Assembly: GCA_039881145.1 (NCBI GenBank)
Contig: JAYKKI010000032.1
Coordinates: 12,081,501-12,145,500 of the forward strand
Direction of reading: 5' to 3'
DNA: 64,000 nucleotides
Source of the DNA: Druceiella hillmani
Lineage: Eukaryota > Arthropoda > Insecta > Lepidoptera > Hepialidae
Shown here piece after piece: positions 34,712 through 48,500 of the stretch. Both the position numbers and the translations under genes were made by a program. Under the pieces are notes generated by a model. The model worked only from the letters and a program-made list of their open reading frames with translations, was not told where the DNA came from and did not search any database. Position 1 is the stretch's first letter. Every line of letters starts with the position of its first letter.

Positions 34712-36748
34712 GACTATATATATATATATATGTGTATATATATATACACATTAAGGTTTTACAGTATGCATAATCCTTTCGTATTAAATAAATGGTAGAG
34801 TAAGTATGATACTAGTTATAAGGGAATAAATTTTAACCCTCATATTAAAATACATCCAAAAATAAATATGTGTTGCCCTCACGATATGTGTTGATTGTAA
34901 TAGTTTTCGTTGTTCAAAATCTATACACAATTTAGTAATAGCTATTCTAATTCGGTAATTATTGTATTAAAGTTGTTAAAATAATAAGCTTATTAAATGG
35001 ATGAATAATCGTTGATTTTGTAAATTTATTATTTTTTGTTTTTATTATTTTCTATATTAAATAATATTCAATTGAAATAAAGAATTTTTTCTAAACAATG
35101 CAGTCGCATGGTTTATACATAATTATAACTTAATTGAATTTTTTATTTTATTTATAGTTGAATTTCTTTAATTTGTAAAATTGCCTGTTAACAGATTGAA
35201 AGATTTCTTCGCGTACGATTGTTGTGACTATATTGTGACGTTACGTCTAATTTTCAGCATACAAATTCCATTGTGGTTTAATGCAAAGGACTTCTATCTT
35301 AAATGGCAGGTTGTATATAATTTTCACCACATTTAGATACGTATTGTATACGATTTTTGGTGTGTTATATAATCCTATAATTTTAATAACAAACTTTTAA
35401 TAAAAAAAATCATTGTCATATTTCAATCAGTAGTAATACGTATTAATTTCATATTCAATTTTGTTTGTATCGCCTGTATTTTTTTTCTTAATGCAAGCCA
35501 GACAGAGTAAAATGTTAAGAAGGACATAACAGAAAACATACAGTTGTAACATCTAAACTAATGTTATAAAAAACGTTCCATTTTAATATTTTTTTCAGGA
35601 TTGACACACATCAAGATACATTGATATTTATAATTTGTAGTGGTAAAGAGAAGAAAAACTAAAGAGTGTCTGGAACTCTTGCCAAAAATTGTTTATCACT
35701 TTTCTAAATCATTAAATTTTATACCTCATTTTCAAATTATTACTTAGAAGCAGCGCAGAAAGAGGACTTTTGTAGGTAGGTTAGTCGGCAGCTGACCAAC
35801 ACCGATATTTGTCGGAGAAGATCGGGGCCACTCGGCATACACATTGCAACATGTACAAAGTAGAATAAATATAACTTTCAAGATCCCCTTTTTTGTATGA
35901 GGTGGGATGTTATGAGTCCCAGGAGGGGCCCTGAGACAACCCGGGTGGAAATGGTGAGAATCTGTCTCCGTTAACGCACGTTTGCTCATATGTTCTACCT
36001 TTTCTCTGTTAGCACATCTGCATGTGTGTATGTTCTATCTCTTTAGATCAAAGGTGTCCAAAAAAAGAGACGCTCTAATTTTTCTGAAGCTTGTGTTAAA
36101 ATAGTAAGTGTCCTTTGTCCAGTTTCATCAATTATTGTCGTCTACGTTAGGCCTTAAGCTGTTTATACAAAACTGTTCATATAATTAATTTTATAACTTG
36201 AATCAAAGTAAGAAGAAATTAAAGAATCCCCATTCAAGCTGTGTCTATTAAAAAGTAAAATTATTCTAAAAAAGTAAAGGAAGTAAAGGCAGTGGAATAA
36301 AACAAAATTAAGTAAAATCTAAAGGTTTTTCCCCTTTAATAACGGAGTGGTGTAGTGGGTCAAAAATCACCTGCCACTCTGAACTGATGGTGAATTTGCA
36401 AATTAAGCATTTTCTGACATGCCCAGGTTGAATTAAACAAAAAGTCATGCTTAATCCTACGTGATCATATTCCCGATGTTTCAATTTGCATAATTAAAAG
36501 CAAAATGTTGATTGTATTAAACATCAGAACGTGCCTTAAGCGACATTGACAGGATCTGAGTGTCTTATCATAATTTGAAAATCTTAAATTTATGAATGCT
36601 GTTCTGTGTGACTAGTAAATAAGAGACAAGCAAAAATTACTTCTAAGCTATGCTATAAATGTTTTAATACACTACTTTCGGGGTATCGTATATGGACAAC
36701 ACCCAAAAAGCTTTCATCAATCCAAATTATAAAGAAAAGAAACAAAAC
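34342..36748. other. Gene-free stretch with (TA)n
   Basis: A (TA)n tract occupies about 34640-34747. A minus-strand open frame at 35744-35989 contains HPGCLRAPPGTHNIPPHTKK, GC-richer than its surroundings and of repetitive-element appearance, but I cannot assign it to a family. Confidence 0.4.
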
Positions 36749-37363
36749 TTAACCGTTTTAGTACCATTACTCATATATACTTAAAAATGCCAAAGAAATC
36801 TTTTATTTTTGATGTCATTTACCCTTGTCTCGAAAAAAAACTGTATCTCTTCCAAAAATTATCCAATTTTAATCTATTCTTCTACAACGATAACAAAATA
36901 TAAAGAAAATTATGGAAATATATATTGTGAACAAAAATTATAACAACAATTGAAATCAAGGTCACATCATATTTTCGCAGTCTGGTACATCCTCCGTATC
37001 AACAAAAAAATTGTTATGGTCACTATTAACACTACCACTCAAAATTTGCATTACGCCAAATTGTGAGTGCACCACAATGTCACTCCCACTATCACTTTCT
37101 TCACAACTTGTAAAACAAGCATTTTCACTCGAATTATTTTCATATTCCGACATTATGGGTAAAAAAATTTCTTTTCCTGGATCCTTTTTATATTTTAATA
37201 ACTAATAATATTATAATTTGAACTTTATGTAACATGTAGAAAGATAAAAAATTAGCGATGCGTGTGAGTGACCTCTCTTACCGCTCGCGAGCGCCATCGC
37301 ACTCGTGGCAAATTTAGTAAGGCGCACGAGCGCAATGGCGCTCGTCGGCATTCTAAGGGTTAA
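36749..37363 (-). mobile_element. piggyBac-derived MITE, copy 2 (inverted)
   Basis: TTAA at 36749-36752 and 37360-37363, ends CCGTTTTAGTACC and GGCATTCTAAGGG. The minus strand from 37153 encodes MSEYENNSSENACFTSCEES and stays open for 63 codons, longer than in copy 1 where a stop intervenes. The GC-rich sub-terminal inverted repeat is at about 37280-37350. Internally deleted. Confidence 0.8.
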
Positions 37364-39675
37364 AATCACAAATATAAAAGAGGACATGCATATTGTATCG
37401 TTCTGAATTAAAACAGGGAAATATTACGGTTATTGAAAATAAACATTTTATTGATATAAAATTTTCATCCTGTGTCTTTCCCTTCATCCAAATCTATAGC
37501 TCACTCACCCCACTAGTCATATATTTTACTTTTCGTTACGATCACAATCTCACTTTTCATTACCACCACTTTGCTATAACAATTTAACAACAGTCTTGAA
37601 AAGCTATGGTATATGTTTATTTACAGAAATAAAATTGGTTAATAGCGCTCCATTTTTTAAAGAAGTTAACATGGCTTTTATTTTAAACCTAACATTTGTT
37701 TGCTGAGTTTGCCTAGGTGGTAATTGTACAATATATCAAATTGCATATTAATTTTTCTGTTTGAAATAATTCCATAATATAAATAATTTTTATAATTAAA
37801 GATCAAATGTTTTCAAATTATTTCAATATTTTCCAAATATAAGCCTTCACCTTGCTATTAGTGTACTCATTTACAACTTTTAACAAATGGAAGGCATTTT
37901 ATGTAATTTTAGCAAGATAATGTTTTTAATCATAAAATTCAATTAGCTTTTTATTGTAACCAATTTCTATGAACTATAAAGTACCAATATAAAAAACCAA
38001 TATATTGACAATTGCAGAAGATATCACAAATACATGCAAAACAGTAAACTAAAAATGCAAAACAGTTAACTTTCAAAAATCACATTTTGCTGTATGTAAA
38101 CATATTAGTAGTAATTTACATTTTACAATTGTGTATTATTAAATGCTCAACAAACATACAATTATTTACTGGTTAACGTGTTCATATTGCACCAGGTTAA
38201 ATAAAAATGTGTAAATTAATTATGAAATCGGATCGACAATGTGCACATCGCTAGAAAAAATTGAAAAGGATATGGAATTTGTCTAATTATAACGCTTTAC
38301 GCAAGGAAGGTTTAATTTATCCTTAAATAATTTCCATGACAACTTTTCTAGTTAACTGTTTTGGTAATATAATTATGTTAATTTTATGTTGACAGTGACT
38401 TCTTAATTATGATCATAAGTAAATGAATAAATATTGTGTAAGGTTATTGTTTGTATTTGGTTGTTATGTAATAAAAGGCTTTTGCAGTTGATTGGATGTT
38501 TTAATTATTATATATGTATGTATATTTCGTTTAGGAACATTACTTCAGAATAATTGTATTTAAAGAAAAATATAACAAAGATGAGTAAAAAATATTTCTT
38601 TAAACACTGAATGAAATGTTTACTTTCGAAATAAATGTTAAAAACTCTTTCCAAAACTGTTACAAAAATTTAATTTTATTCTTAATTTTTCAGACAACTA
38701 GAAGTATTTCAGTCATCATTTATCAATCTGATAGTTTTATAACCTGAGTATAAGTCAAAATCCTATTTCCCTAAATTATTACGTAAACTTCACATAACCA
38801 TCAGTATTTGACAAATAATCCCCGAGAATTAACTTGTTATATCACGTGTTATTATGATTATAAGTTTCTCCCCATGCTTTGTGCACATGAACTGCTAATA
38901 TCTATATGGAAAAATGTTTTTCGATTCAATAAAAAAGTAAAAAAATAATACCTGCGCCTATAGATGTTTCACATCAAAAAATATAAGATTAAGACATTTA
39001 TGAGTAAAAAAATAAAATGAGAAAAATATATAATTAATAAAAGACCTTATGACTGAATTGTTAAATGACAATAATGAACGGAAAGGTTAAATATTTTAAG
39101 CAGACAGAATCAAACATCCAAAGTTTTATTAACATTTATAACATTACAAGAGAAAAGAGGTTCTTGTGATGCTAACCAACACAGTTTAAGTTTTTGCATT
39201 ACGCACACAAAAAAAATTAACATTTCAAAAATTATCAAATTCTTTTCTATAGCACAACATAAATTCTCTATATTATTTCAAAATATCTTTAATGTACAGC
39301 CTTTTCTTACTTTTATTGTTTTATTATATGTATAAATTTAAATTCACTCTAGCTATCAAAAAACCACAAATTCTACAGAATCCCGTAAAGTTGTTTAGTT
39401 ATTGACATTACTTTGGTCGACATTTCGATCAAAACTTTTGTACCTGACTCAACCTTTCCACATTCTAAAATATTATTTTCTGATCATTCCATCCTATCTC
39501 TACTTCTTTCTTCGTATAGAATAATAGGTGTTATTACTATCACATTTATAAATAAGCATATAGATGTACTAATGCCAACATCGATTCTGGCTATATCATA
39601 TATTTAATATATGTGAAAGTATCAATAAAAATTGTAAAATGAAAAAAGCAACTCAAAATATAAATTCATATATTC
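37364..39675. other. Gene-free stretch, 3' side of syntaxin-18
   Basis: AT-rich. No frame with a recognisable domain. The proximal part presumably holds the syntaxin-18 3' UTR. Confidence 0.4.
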
Positions 39676-39864
39676 TCAGTCATTGTACCAATCTAGGAAC
39701 AGTAATGAAAATGACATGACAAGAAAAAAAAACAAAACCCAAACTCTAAGACCGGCATTCCTCTGAATGGCCTGCCTTATTTGTTCGTTGGCATCTTTTA
39801 CATTCTCCGTGGCGCCCACAACAGTATTGGCTATTCGATCAATGTCTTGCTCCTGCTGCAATAC
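39676..39864 (-). CDS. STX18: Syntaxin-18 exon 2 (zero layer, C-terminal SNARE, membrane anchor)
   Basis: Acceptor CCTCAG (plus-strand CT at 39865-39866), then VLQQEQD..., stop at 39676-39678. The intron splits the SNARE helix just before the zero layer. Confidence 0.95.
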   Translation of the reverse strand, partial: VLQQEQDIDRIANTVVGATENVKDANEQIRQAIQRNAGLRVWVLFFFLVMSFSLLFLDWYND

Positions 39865-42124
39865 CTGAGGAATAATTTAAGCGCAACTTTATTAAACGGG
39901 TTTATGTAATCCTGCTGGTGAAACTGCTAGTGGATAGTGAATACTTTGACAGTAAAATAATCTACATATTAGGTCTTTCCTTCATACGTCATAATGCATT
40001 ATCGTTGGAAGATAATTTGTAATCCTTTATTTCTGGTTTAAGTAGGATTCCAGATTCCAATACATGTTTTTATTTTAAATCCAAGGTGTTACATTGCAAA
40101 TGCCATGTAAAGTGGATGAAAATTAAAAACTAAACGCCACAAACAAACTCATGATACATTATAGCTTAGTATTGTTCTGATACCAATGAGGGAAACATTT
40201 AAGAAAGAGGACAATTCAAAATGCATATATTTATCGCACAAAATATACAATATTGATTTACTGTATTTCGTAATGTATTAAATGCCTACAATTATTTTTT
40301 CACACATAAATGTAAATTGAGAGTTTAACCATAGACTAAGTAATGTGAGCACAAATAGATCACTCAGCGAGCTGGTGGGTTGCCATTATAAATAACAGAT
40401 CCCTCTTTTTTACCCTCTTCTGTTCACCTTCATACAATGTCACATTCCTTAAATACAACTCAATTTACAACAAAAATTTATAGAAGTAGATAATTTCAAC
40501 GGCTCTAGTAAACATTTTTAAAACTAAACAGGTTTTTAAAATAAAAGTTTTTTCATCAACTACAGAAAGAAATAAAGAGAGCTTGGTCACATTTTAATCA
40601 TCACTCTACAATTTATGAATAAAATTTCATGTTCTTTTCTAGATCAACTAAGTAATTGAAGTTCTGAATTATTTCAGAAATGTATCAAACAATCTTAATC
40701 AAAATTTTGAGATATATGTTAATAAATACCCAAAAATAAATGGGTCTCTTTGAATTAATTTCTGACAATCTTAGCGTTTTGGAAGCAATTCCAGCATTGC
40801 TTCCGTCATATTTAGTAAAACCAACCATTTCTTGAAAGAATATATACAGGTCATTTCTAAAAGTTCCACAGTGGTATTCTCCATTCTAATTAACAAATGC
40901 TTAATTATATAACCGATCACGGGCCCAAAGAACCGATATCAGCTTCTATAAAAATCTACGCTATTGGCCCAAGGGCTGGTATTGGTTCGGAAATGTATGT
41001 GAAATCTAGACTGGAGCCTTCTGTACCTAGACACTAATTTTAGGCCGACCTAAGACCGGTTAAAGGTGATTAAGTATTTGTTATTCATATAAAAATTGAT
41101 CTTTGAGACAAAAAAATGAATTATATTACATGCATTACATTTTTTCCAACAGTTCCATAGTATGTGTAAGTGATACAAGGTTTTTTAAATGACATATGTA
41201 TAATTAAGCCATCTTTTTCTAGCTTTAAAATCTACACACGAAGAAGACGAGAGAGATGATTATCTATCCCAAAAAAGTTTTAACCAAGAATTCTAAAACT
41301 ACAGGATATGAATTATATACCTTTTCAGTGAAAACTTCTTGCAATTCTGCAATATGCAAAACCTTACTCTCTATCTGCTTCACCTCTTCTGACAAGCTAT
41401 TCAATTCATTATACAACTGAACATTCTCAGATTCAAATATTTGTAACTCCTCAGCAGTAAGCTTATCTTCGTCTGATAATATTGCAGTCTCACTCTCACT
41501 CAATTCCAAAGACTGCTTTGAGTTGACAGAATGTAAAGAATCTTTTTCAACAGCTTCTAAATTCTCTTCTTTTACAATAGAATCTTTTCTTAACAACTGG
41601 CTAGAAGTCTTACGAAGAACACCATGATCTTTTTTCTTAGGAAATTCTAATTTTGAAAGTTTTCGTATATCTAATGCCCGTTTAACTCTTAACGCTTTCA
41701 TTCCGCTATGAATCTTACATACGGATTTTAAATAATTATCTATAAGGTCTATAACGGCATCCATGTATTCCCGCGTTTGAGCAGAAACAATCATTTTACG
41801 ACTATCATTTCTAAATTCTTTAACAAGGTGAGAGCATGTGTTTATAATTCGTTGCGCGCCATTATCTATCTGATCCCGTTCTGTATCTGACATTTCATCC
41901 CTAGCTAGGTGATTAAAGAAGCTTAAATATGCATTTCGATTCTCAAGTAAGAAATCCCTTAACCGCGTTATTTGGGAAGTTATGTCTTTGGCGACATTCA
42001 TAAAACCACTCTTGGGTTTCGATTTCAATATTCTATTCTTGTCTAACTCTTTTTGCAAGCCAAACGCTTTATTACGAGTTTTTAACGTTTTTATACAAGC
42101 TTTGAAAAGCGGGGTTATATCCAT
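39676..42124 (-). CDS. STX18: Syntaxin-18 (Qa-SNARE of ER), 2 exons, 330 aa
   Basis: Join of complement 41321-42124 (268 codons) and 39676-39864 (62 codons plus stop); the intron is GT-AG with phase 0. An ER-resident t-SNARE that, in the known family, works with the Sec20/Use1/Sec22 partners and the NRZ tether in Golgi-to-ER transport. Visible: the syntaxin-18 N-terminal region ([17 protein letters not shown]), a charged linker, the SNARE helix at about 240-305 with the zero-layer Gln at 272 ([11 protein letters not shown]), and a C-terminal membrane anchor at 309-325 ([17 protein letters not shown]) ending DWYND, as in vertebrates (335 aa). Divergent from the small gene starting at 42554. 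Confidence 0.96.
39865..41320 (-). other. Syntaxin-18 intron
   Basis: 1456 bp. About 40912-41060 is GC-richer and holds an imperfect inverted repeat (GGGCCCAAAGAACCGATATC against a GGTATTGGTTCGG stretch), probably a small decayed element. Confidence 0.6.
41321..42124 (-). CDS. STX18: Syntaxin-18 exon 1
   Basis: ATG at 42124-42122; the donor AAAG|GTATAT corresponds to plus-strand AC at 41319-41320. Ends in frame at EVFTEK. Confidence 0.95.
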
Positions 42125-42461
42125 ATTAATAAGATATAATTTTATTCAGCCGTACGGTTTCCACTTCTTGTAAATGAACACGTCAAATTATTATTGAAAT
42201 TATCAACTAGATTGACGTTTCCAACTGTCACATTAACACTTAACCGAGAACGTGAAAACTATGTAAGTACGCAATTTTAGAAAATAAACAATACCCGAAT
42301 ACTTTTTAGTCATGAACAATTCTAGATGCACAATAATAATAATTATACAAAATAACAATAAACATCATGTGTTTTTATTGAATATGTCACTCATTACAAA
42401 AACACCATTTATTTTTGTTGTATTTAATTTCCTATGTAATTATTGTTTTGCTATATGGTAC

Positions 42462-42465
<4 letters not shown>

Positions 42466-42533
<68 letters not shown>

Positions 42534-42535
42534 TA
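42466..42535. repeat. (TA)n microsatellite in divergent promoter region
   Basis: About 35 TA units between syntaxin-18 and the exon at 42554. Confidence 0.92.
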
Positions 42536-42553
42536 TGTGAATAACACTGTAAA

Positions 42554-42612
42554 ATGACAGATATGTTTGACCTATATGAACCACCACCAAGAAGGCCCCG
42601 TGAACTAAAATG
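42554..42612 (+). CDS. First exon of a putative small membrane protein gene
   Basis: ATG in the context AAA-ATG-A, encoding MTDMFDLYEPPPRRPRELK, then donor AATG|GTAATT at 42613 (phase 2). Head-to-head with syntaxin-18. I do not recognise the protein. In my model it joins a 14-nt exon at 43192-43205 and then an exon starting at 43281, all GT-AG and phase-compatible. The model is inferred, not supported by homology. Confidence 0.4.
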
Positions 42613-43191
42613 GTAATTTACTTAAAAACGTATGAAATTTTAAGATGTGTGATAAGTGAAATTACTTATATATCATATCGCAATTTATTGCATCGCCAAT
42701 CTAAAGAAATGAAAAAAAAAACAGAAATAGAATCACTATCGCTGTAATATGAATTCGACTAATTTTTACACTTATTTTGGGTAATTACGGACTCTAATTC
42801 AAATGAGACATCTGAACAGTGTATCGAATATTTTGTACGATTTATCATTCGAGGATTCACTCGAATGAAAAAAAGAAAATTAAATTTTACTACTGCTTAC
42901 TTGCATATGGGTCTGTGAGTCTGAGATTACATGGTATAACACTCATTGTTGGAAGGAGGTGGTTTAATTGTATATTCTACTAGCTTATTGTTAGTCATTA
43001 TTCCGTTAAGGTTGTAAAAAGAATAATGGTAAATCTCAAATCCTCGGTATTAACTGTCAAAATACTAAAGGACTCATAATACACGTAGTAGTTATATTGG
43101 TTAGCTTTAATAAAGAAGTAAAACAAATCAATGCAAATTATATAGATATCCGTCCGATCTCAGCGATAACATTATTCGCTGTATATTACAG

Positions 43192-43205
43192 GTTCGCCAA
43201 TGATG
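43192..43205 (+). CDS. Putative 14-nt microexon of the small membrane gene
   Basis: Preceded by GTATATTACAG and followed by GTAATA. It links phase 2 to phase 1 (adds W, F, A, N, D). Such a short exon is easily spurious. Confidence 0.25.
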
Positions 43206-43280
43206 GTAATAAATTAATTCTTTTTCAATATTTTTTATTTTTTTAAATAAATTGATGACAATCTATTGAATTTTTTATAG

Positions 43281-43326
43281 ATTTATTTTGTCACACTGTC
43301 TCATCTCTATCATTACTTGTGTGGAC
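43281..43326 (+). CDS. Putative last exon, part before the hAT insertion
   Basis: Acceptor AATTTTTTATAG at 43280. The frame reads LFCHTVSSLSLLVW up to the hAT insertion. With the 5.7 kb element and one target copy disregarded, the same frame continues at 49076 to a TAA at 49185-49187 (76 aa in total). The hydrophobic stretch FCHTVSSLSLLVWTFTALEL would be a membrane segment. Confidence 0.3.
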
Positions 43327-44348
43327 CATGGGCGTAACTAGGGGAGGGCAAGGGTGAGCATTGCCTACCCTAGGATCCTCTTCGCTCACCCTAGAAAAAT
43401 CGATAGTGTTGAGGAATTACTAAACAGTTCAATTGCTTTTTTAACTTCCTGAATAAAGAAAATATAGTGATCGTCCTGACGGTTCTGGGGCAAATTTATG
43501 CGCTTTGACATAACTTAGATTTGATTAGTGTTACTGCAAAATTGACCAGTTATTTAGTTTTTCAAAGAAAAATGTAGAAACGGAGAATTTACTATTTCTA
43601 AAAAAAATTATATTGCGATCGGAATGATTTTGGTGCTAATCGATAAGTACTGACATCACTAAACATTGGTCACAATTTGAATGAACATAGTAGAGTGATT
43701 CTTTAGTTTTTTTTTTAAATATTGATTATAACAGCTTGCTTTATTTCGAGAAAATCCGAGAACTTCATCGAATTATTTTTGATACCAATGGTGATGTCTT
43801 TATATTAAGGTATTTTGGATATTTTTTTTGTAATTGATATGATTTGTAGAGAATGTTATCATTCCCAACTAAAAAAAAGATAAAAAACTATTGATGTTGA
43901 TCGATATTTATTACTGAAACAGCGTGAAGGCATATAGTTCTTAAAATGAAAATAGGACTAGTCAAAGCTTTTTTATAGTTGATTATTAATATAATTGGAA
44001 AACGTATAGTGTAAAAACTTATAATATATACAATATTATTAATTATAATTATTAGCAGTAATAATAATAAAACAATATATTTTTCAAATTTATGAACACA
44101 AAAGCCGCTTAAATTTCTATTTTTGGTAGTAAAAGTTAAAAATGTTTCGGAAATTTAATGAGAATGTCAAATTTTTCTCTCGCTTCTGAAAAGTGAATTT
44201 AATGGAAGTAATTATTGCAAAATCAATTGGTCTAAAAATTTCCGAAAAGGTCATAATTAATTATTAAAAATTCGGAGGGTCAGTAAGCGATGATTTTCTT
44301 AATCAGGAAATTGAATCATAAAATTCTTGAATCATAATTACATTCTTG

Positions 44349-44404
44349 AACAAAATAATTTTGCTTGAATCATATCAATATTTATTCAACTGAAGACTTT
44401 GTCT
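44349..44404. repeat. Internal direct repeat of hAT, copy A
   Basis: AACAAAATAATTTTGCTTGA through GAAGACTTTGTCTT, found again at 45481-45535 with one or two changes. A second block (CTGCAACTTGACTATAGTAC) follows both copies, so copy B equals copy A with about 110 bp missing. Confidence 0.8.
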
Positions 44405-44736
44405 TCAGTATTTCTTTATTCAATAAAGTATCTTTTTGAAATAATATAATTATTTTTTCCAAGAAAGAAATAATATTTTGAATCAAGAATTGTTGTCTTT
44501 CACCTAAAAAGAATGGCTTACTTTTTACTTCTGCAACTTGACTATAGTACAGTCCTATTATAAATTGTTACGACTTCCCATACGCGCACCAATTAGGACT
44601 AATATGTATTTTTGTTTATAAATTAATTTATTTAATGACCATGTTTTATATACACAATGCACTGAATTTTTTGGTATATTTATTTAAATTATGTTAATGA
44701 GTATGTATTTATATGAACAGCAATAAGGAAATGAAT

Positions 44737-44742
44737 GACAGA

Positions 44743-44787
<45 letters not shown>

Positions 44788-44805
44788 TAAATATATATAT
44801 ATATA

Positions 44806-44851
<46 letters not shown>
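44737..44851. repeat. (TA)n microsatellite
   Basis: AT alternation with a TGTGTGTG interruption in the middle. Confidence 0.92.
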
Positions 44852-44852
<1 letters not shown>

Positions 44853-45480
44853 CGTTTAATCTTTCATGTTTAAAATTCGTTTGTTTTTCGCATTTCTCTT
44901 TACAATGTACTCTAATACAAGTTAATCGAAGAGACAGAAGGTATGTTATGATTTTGTTCTTACGAAGTATTTAGTAAACTAGGGTGTTGGCATCAAATTG
45001 AATCAATCGACCGGCCTCATTAAGAGGTATTGTTATTTGTTTGAGTTCTAATGAAAAGTGAGCTGGGAAAAGGTTGACTTAGCCCAAAATATTTTTGCCT
45101 TACTTTTTGTATAGTTGAGCGAAGTAATTGCAGTATCACAATTCAGGAAAATGTTCTTCCCCTGATGTAATAAAAATATTGAACCAACAACAATTAATTT
45201 TTAATCGAAGTGAAATAGTCTTCATTCCAGAATATTTAGTTTAAATCAAGTTTATTTTGCATTCAACCAAGTAAAAGAAAATTTAAGAACGAGATTTTTT
45301 TCTAACCTGTCTGGTGAATATTGTATTTTGACTCAATCTATTTCAACATCTTATCGCAAAAACTTTTTTTCGTAATGGAAGAAATTCTTAGTTTCAGGAA
45401 ATTATTCTATCGACTGGAGATAATATTTATTGAATTGAAGAAATTAAAATTTTAAATTAAGTCAATTGCATACTTGATTT

Positions 45481-45535
45481 AACAAAATAATTTTGCTTGA
45501 ATCGTATCAATATTTATTCAACTGAAGACTTTGTC
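45481..45535. repeat. Internal direct repeat of hAT, copy B
   Basis: Second copy of the block at 44349, directly followed by the CTGCAACTTGACTATAGTAC block. Confidence 0.8.
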
Positions 45536-48500
45536 TTTTTACTACTGCAACTTGACTATAGTACAGTCATTTAGCTCATGAATTTTTCTGCGTTGAATTG
45601 AGTATAAGTGGCTATTAGTTCAATACACCTGTTTACTTGCTGCAACACAATATCGACTTGGACGGTCGTACTGCTTCTTTTTGGATCAAGTATTTTCTAT
45701 ACATGACTAGAATCACAGAATATTTTCATTTATAATTAATTTTACTTACATTGAGATACAAATGATGTTAGTCTTAGGTGAAAAATTTACTTTTCCGTGC
45801 AATTGATTTTACTCTTATGTGAACAATTTACTTTTCTCACTTTAAGAAAATATTTCTTGATTAAAGACATATATATTATAGAGATAAAAGATATTTTCTT
45901 GGATTCAATTTTTAATTATATTAACTAAATAAAAAAATCACAAGTAAAGATAATACAATTTAAGAACATTTTATGCTTAAACTTGAAAGTTTTGGTTTTC
46001 CTCCCAAAATGCAAAAAGTATTCTTGGGCCAAGAAAAAAATTCTTACGTCAATGTACCCTTTTTTCAGTGTATATACCTATCTACTTCCTTTAAACCTGC
46101 ACGATAAAAACAGGCATGTTTATCGTGAAATTATTTACTACCTACACGTAGTAGTACATTAACTAACTTACTCCAAAAAAAGAGTTGGTTCTCAATTAGA
46201 ATGTTTTTTATGTATTCCGTCGACATCTTTGCCGATTATTTCGATGATTCATTTTTTGTTCGATAGGGTGTGTTGGTCTGATACAAATGACATGGAAATC
46301 GGTCTAATACATTTTTAGAAAATTAGCAAAAACAAAACAATGTTAAGTCAGTTGTTTTCAGCGTTTTTAACATAATCGATTATTAATATTTTTTTAGTTT
46401 TATTTTAAATAGTAAACAGAAAATGATATTGATTTTCTTTAAATTGCTACTACAAATACTACAATAATTATATTTAAACTTTAAGTGGCGTGAAGGAATG
46501 GCGGGAAATCCTTCCTGTATAAAATTCTAACTCTAAATTTAATGACAAAACATCATTTTTGATTATGCATTTGGTTGTTTTGTTCCATTAAGTTATAGGT
46601 TTCCATACACACTGTTTATTTTTCAAGGTAATGCATGAAAAAATTAAAATTATATCAGAATATTTTTTAAAAAAACCAAATCGTCGGTGATACATGATAA
46701 CGAAATGATGGTAAATACAAGTAGTAGAAGGTCTTCTATTCAATCTAAAGCATCAACAAGTACATCTGAAGAAAATCACCCAAAAACCAAGGTAAGCGGC
46801 GCAGAAATTGAAGAACGCGGGAAAACACGGCAGATTTACACGCAAAACCAGAAATAGTTACGCTTGCGAGGTCAGAGTCTGTTAGTAGTGAAAAAGAAAA
46901 CGAAACGAAACAAAACGAAAAAAGTGCCCAAGTTGCACGTTGCAAGCCGGACCATCATAGTTCTACGTACATTTTCCAAAAACAAAAATTGGAAACAACT
47001 TAGGATCTTTTGCATCTACATATTATCAAGAATACAGCTGGTTGGAGTATAACACTGAAGAAAACATGGTCTGTTTTGTATGCAGGCACTTCATTAAAGA
47101 CAAAATTTGTGTTTTACACGAAAAATTTGTAAAAATCGATTACAACTATTGAAAAAAAACTCGTCGAGGTTTAAAAAAAAACATGCAGAGTCTTTACTTC
47201 TTGTTGAATGTGTAGAAAAATATGTATCATACCAAACATCTCTAAATCTGGAGATGTCCATCAGCTAATTCTAAAGCAACAGAAGTCAGACATCATTCAA
47301 AATAGAGAATACTTACTGAAATTAGAAAACGTAATACTGACCCTTCTCCGTTAGGGTTTACCTTTAAGAGGGCATCAATAGGGCACACCATATAATAATA
47401 GAGATCATTTTTTCTAAATAGCTCAACTGTTTTTTGAATTACGACAAAAACTTTTCCACATACTTAGAAAAACATTTTAATTATTGCATTCCAGATACTG
47501 AAAATGAAATTATTGAAATAATAGCATGCCTAGCTAGAGAGGCAATTGTAAAAGAAATAAAACCATATGGTCTTTTTCCTAAAGTATTGACAAAGTAAGG
47601 TGTTATAAAGAAGAACAATCAATATAAAACCATTTGATACACAAACCAAGTAAGGGCAAGGATTAGCGACGCTTACTTTAGAAGCACTGAACAAAAACCA
47701 ACCGGGCGATGTTTCGTTTCTTGCGCAATCTTATGATAGTGCCAGTGTGAAGGCTGGGGAAAAATTGAGGCCTGCAAGCATTTGTAAAAGAACTATTAAA
47801 TCTGGTGGTTATTGATTTATGTACAAACTTTCCATTAGCAAAGACTTTTTTCAGTGGAATCGAATCATTATACATTAATTTTTCACAACTCGGACATCAT
47901 GCCAGCCTTGGAAAGGTACAAGTCTCTTAGAATAAAGACTAGTCGTGAAATAAAAAGTCTAATTACATCAAGATGGAGTTGCTACTATGAAAACTGCAAA
48001 GCACTACAGCCCAATTATGAAGCTATTAAATTAGCTTTTAATGAAAAGATCAAGGATAATCGTAACAAAAATCCTGTAGAAGCACTCGGATTGCTAACGT
48101 CAATGACAAAACCAGAGTTTATCGTATCATTTGCATACAGCTCTTGCCACAGTCAATGCATTGAACAAATATTTTCTGTCCAAAAATGCATCTGTCTCAG
48201 GCGAGTGTTTTAATAGCAACTACAATTCAAACGTTTGATAAAACTGGAAATGAATTTAAAATTTGTAAAGACATCGAGCAGTTTGCTGTAAATCATGAAA
48301 TTTTTCTAGAATCTGTCAGATCAGTATCGCAAAGCAAGCGTCAACAAAGGGATTTTTATACAGAGATAACCGTTGGCAAAGCAACACTTTGGATTTGCTG
48401 ACCGATACTAGACCAGAGGATTGATGGAGAAAAAAAATATATAGCCAAGTAATTGATAACATAATTATCAACTTAAAATACCGTTTTGAAAATCTGCATT

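Noticed and set aside
34569..34754. Tyr-Ile repeat proteins here and at 28291, 42312, 44735 and 52094
   Set aside because: Translations of (TA)n microsatellites.
35744..35989. 81-codon minus-strand protein with HPGCLRAPPGTHNIPPHTKK
   Set aside because: GC-rich and repeat-like, no start context or splice partners. Probably a transposon fragment, family unknown.
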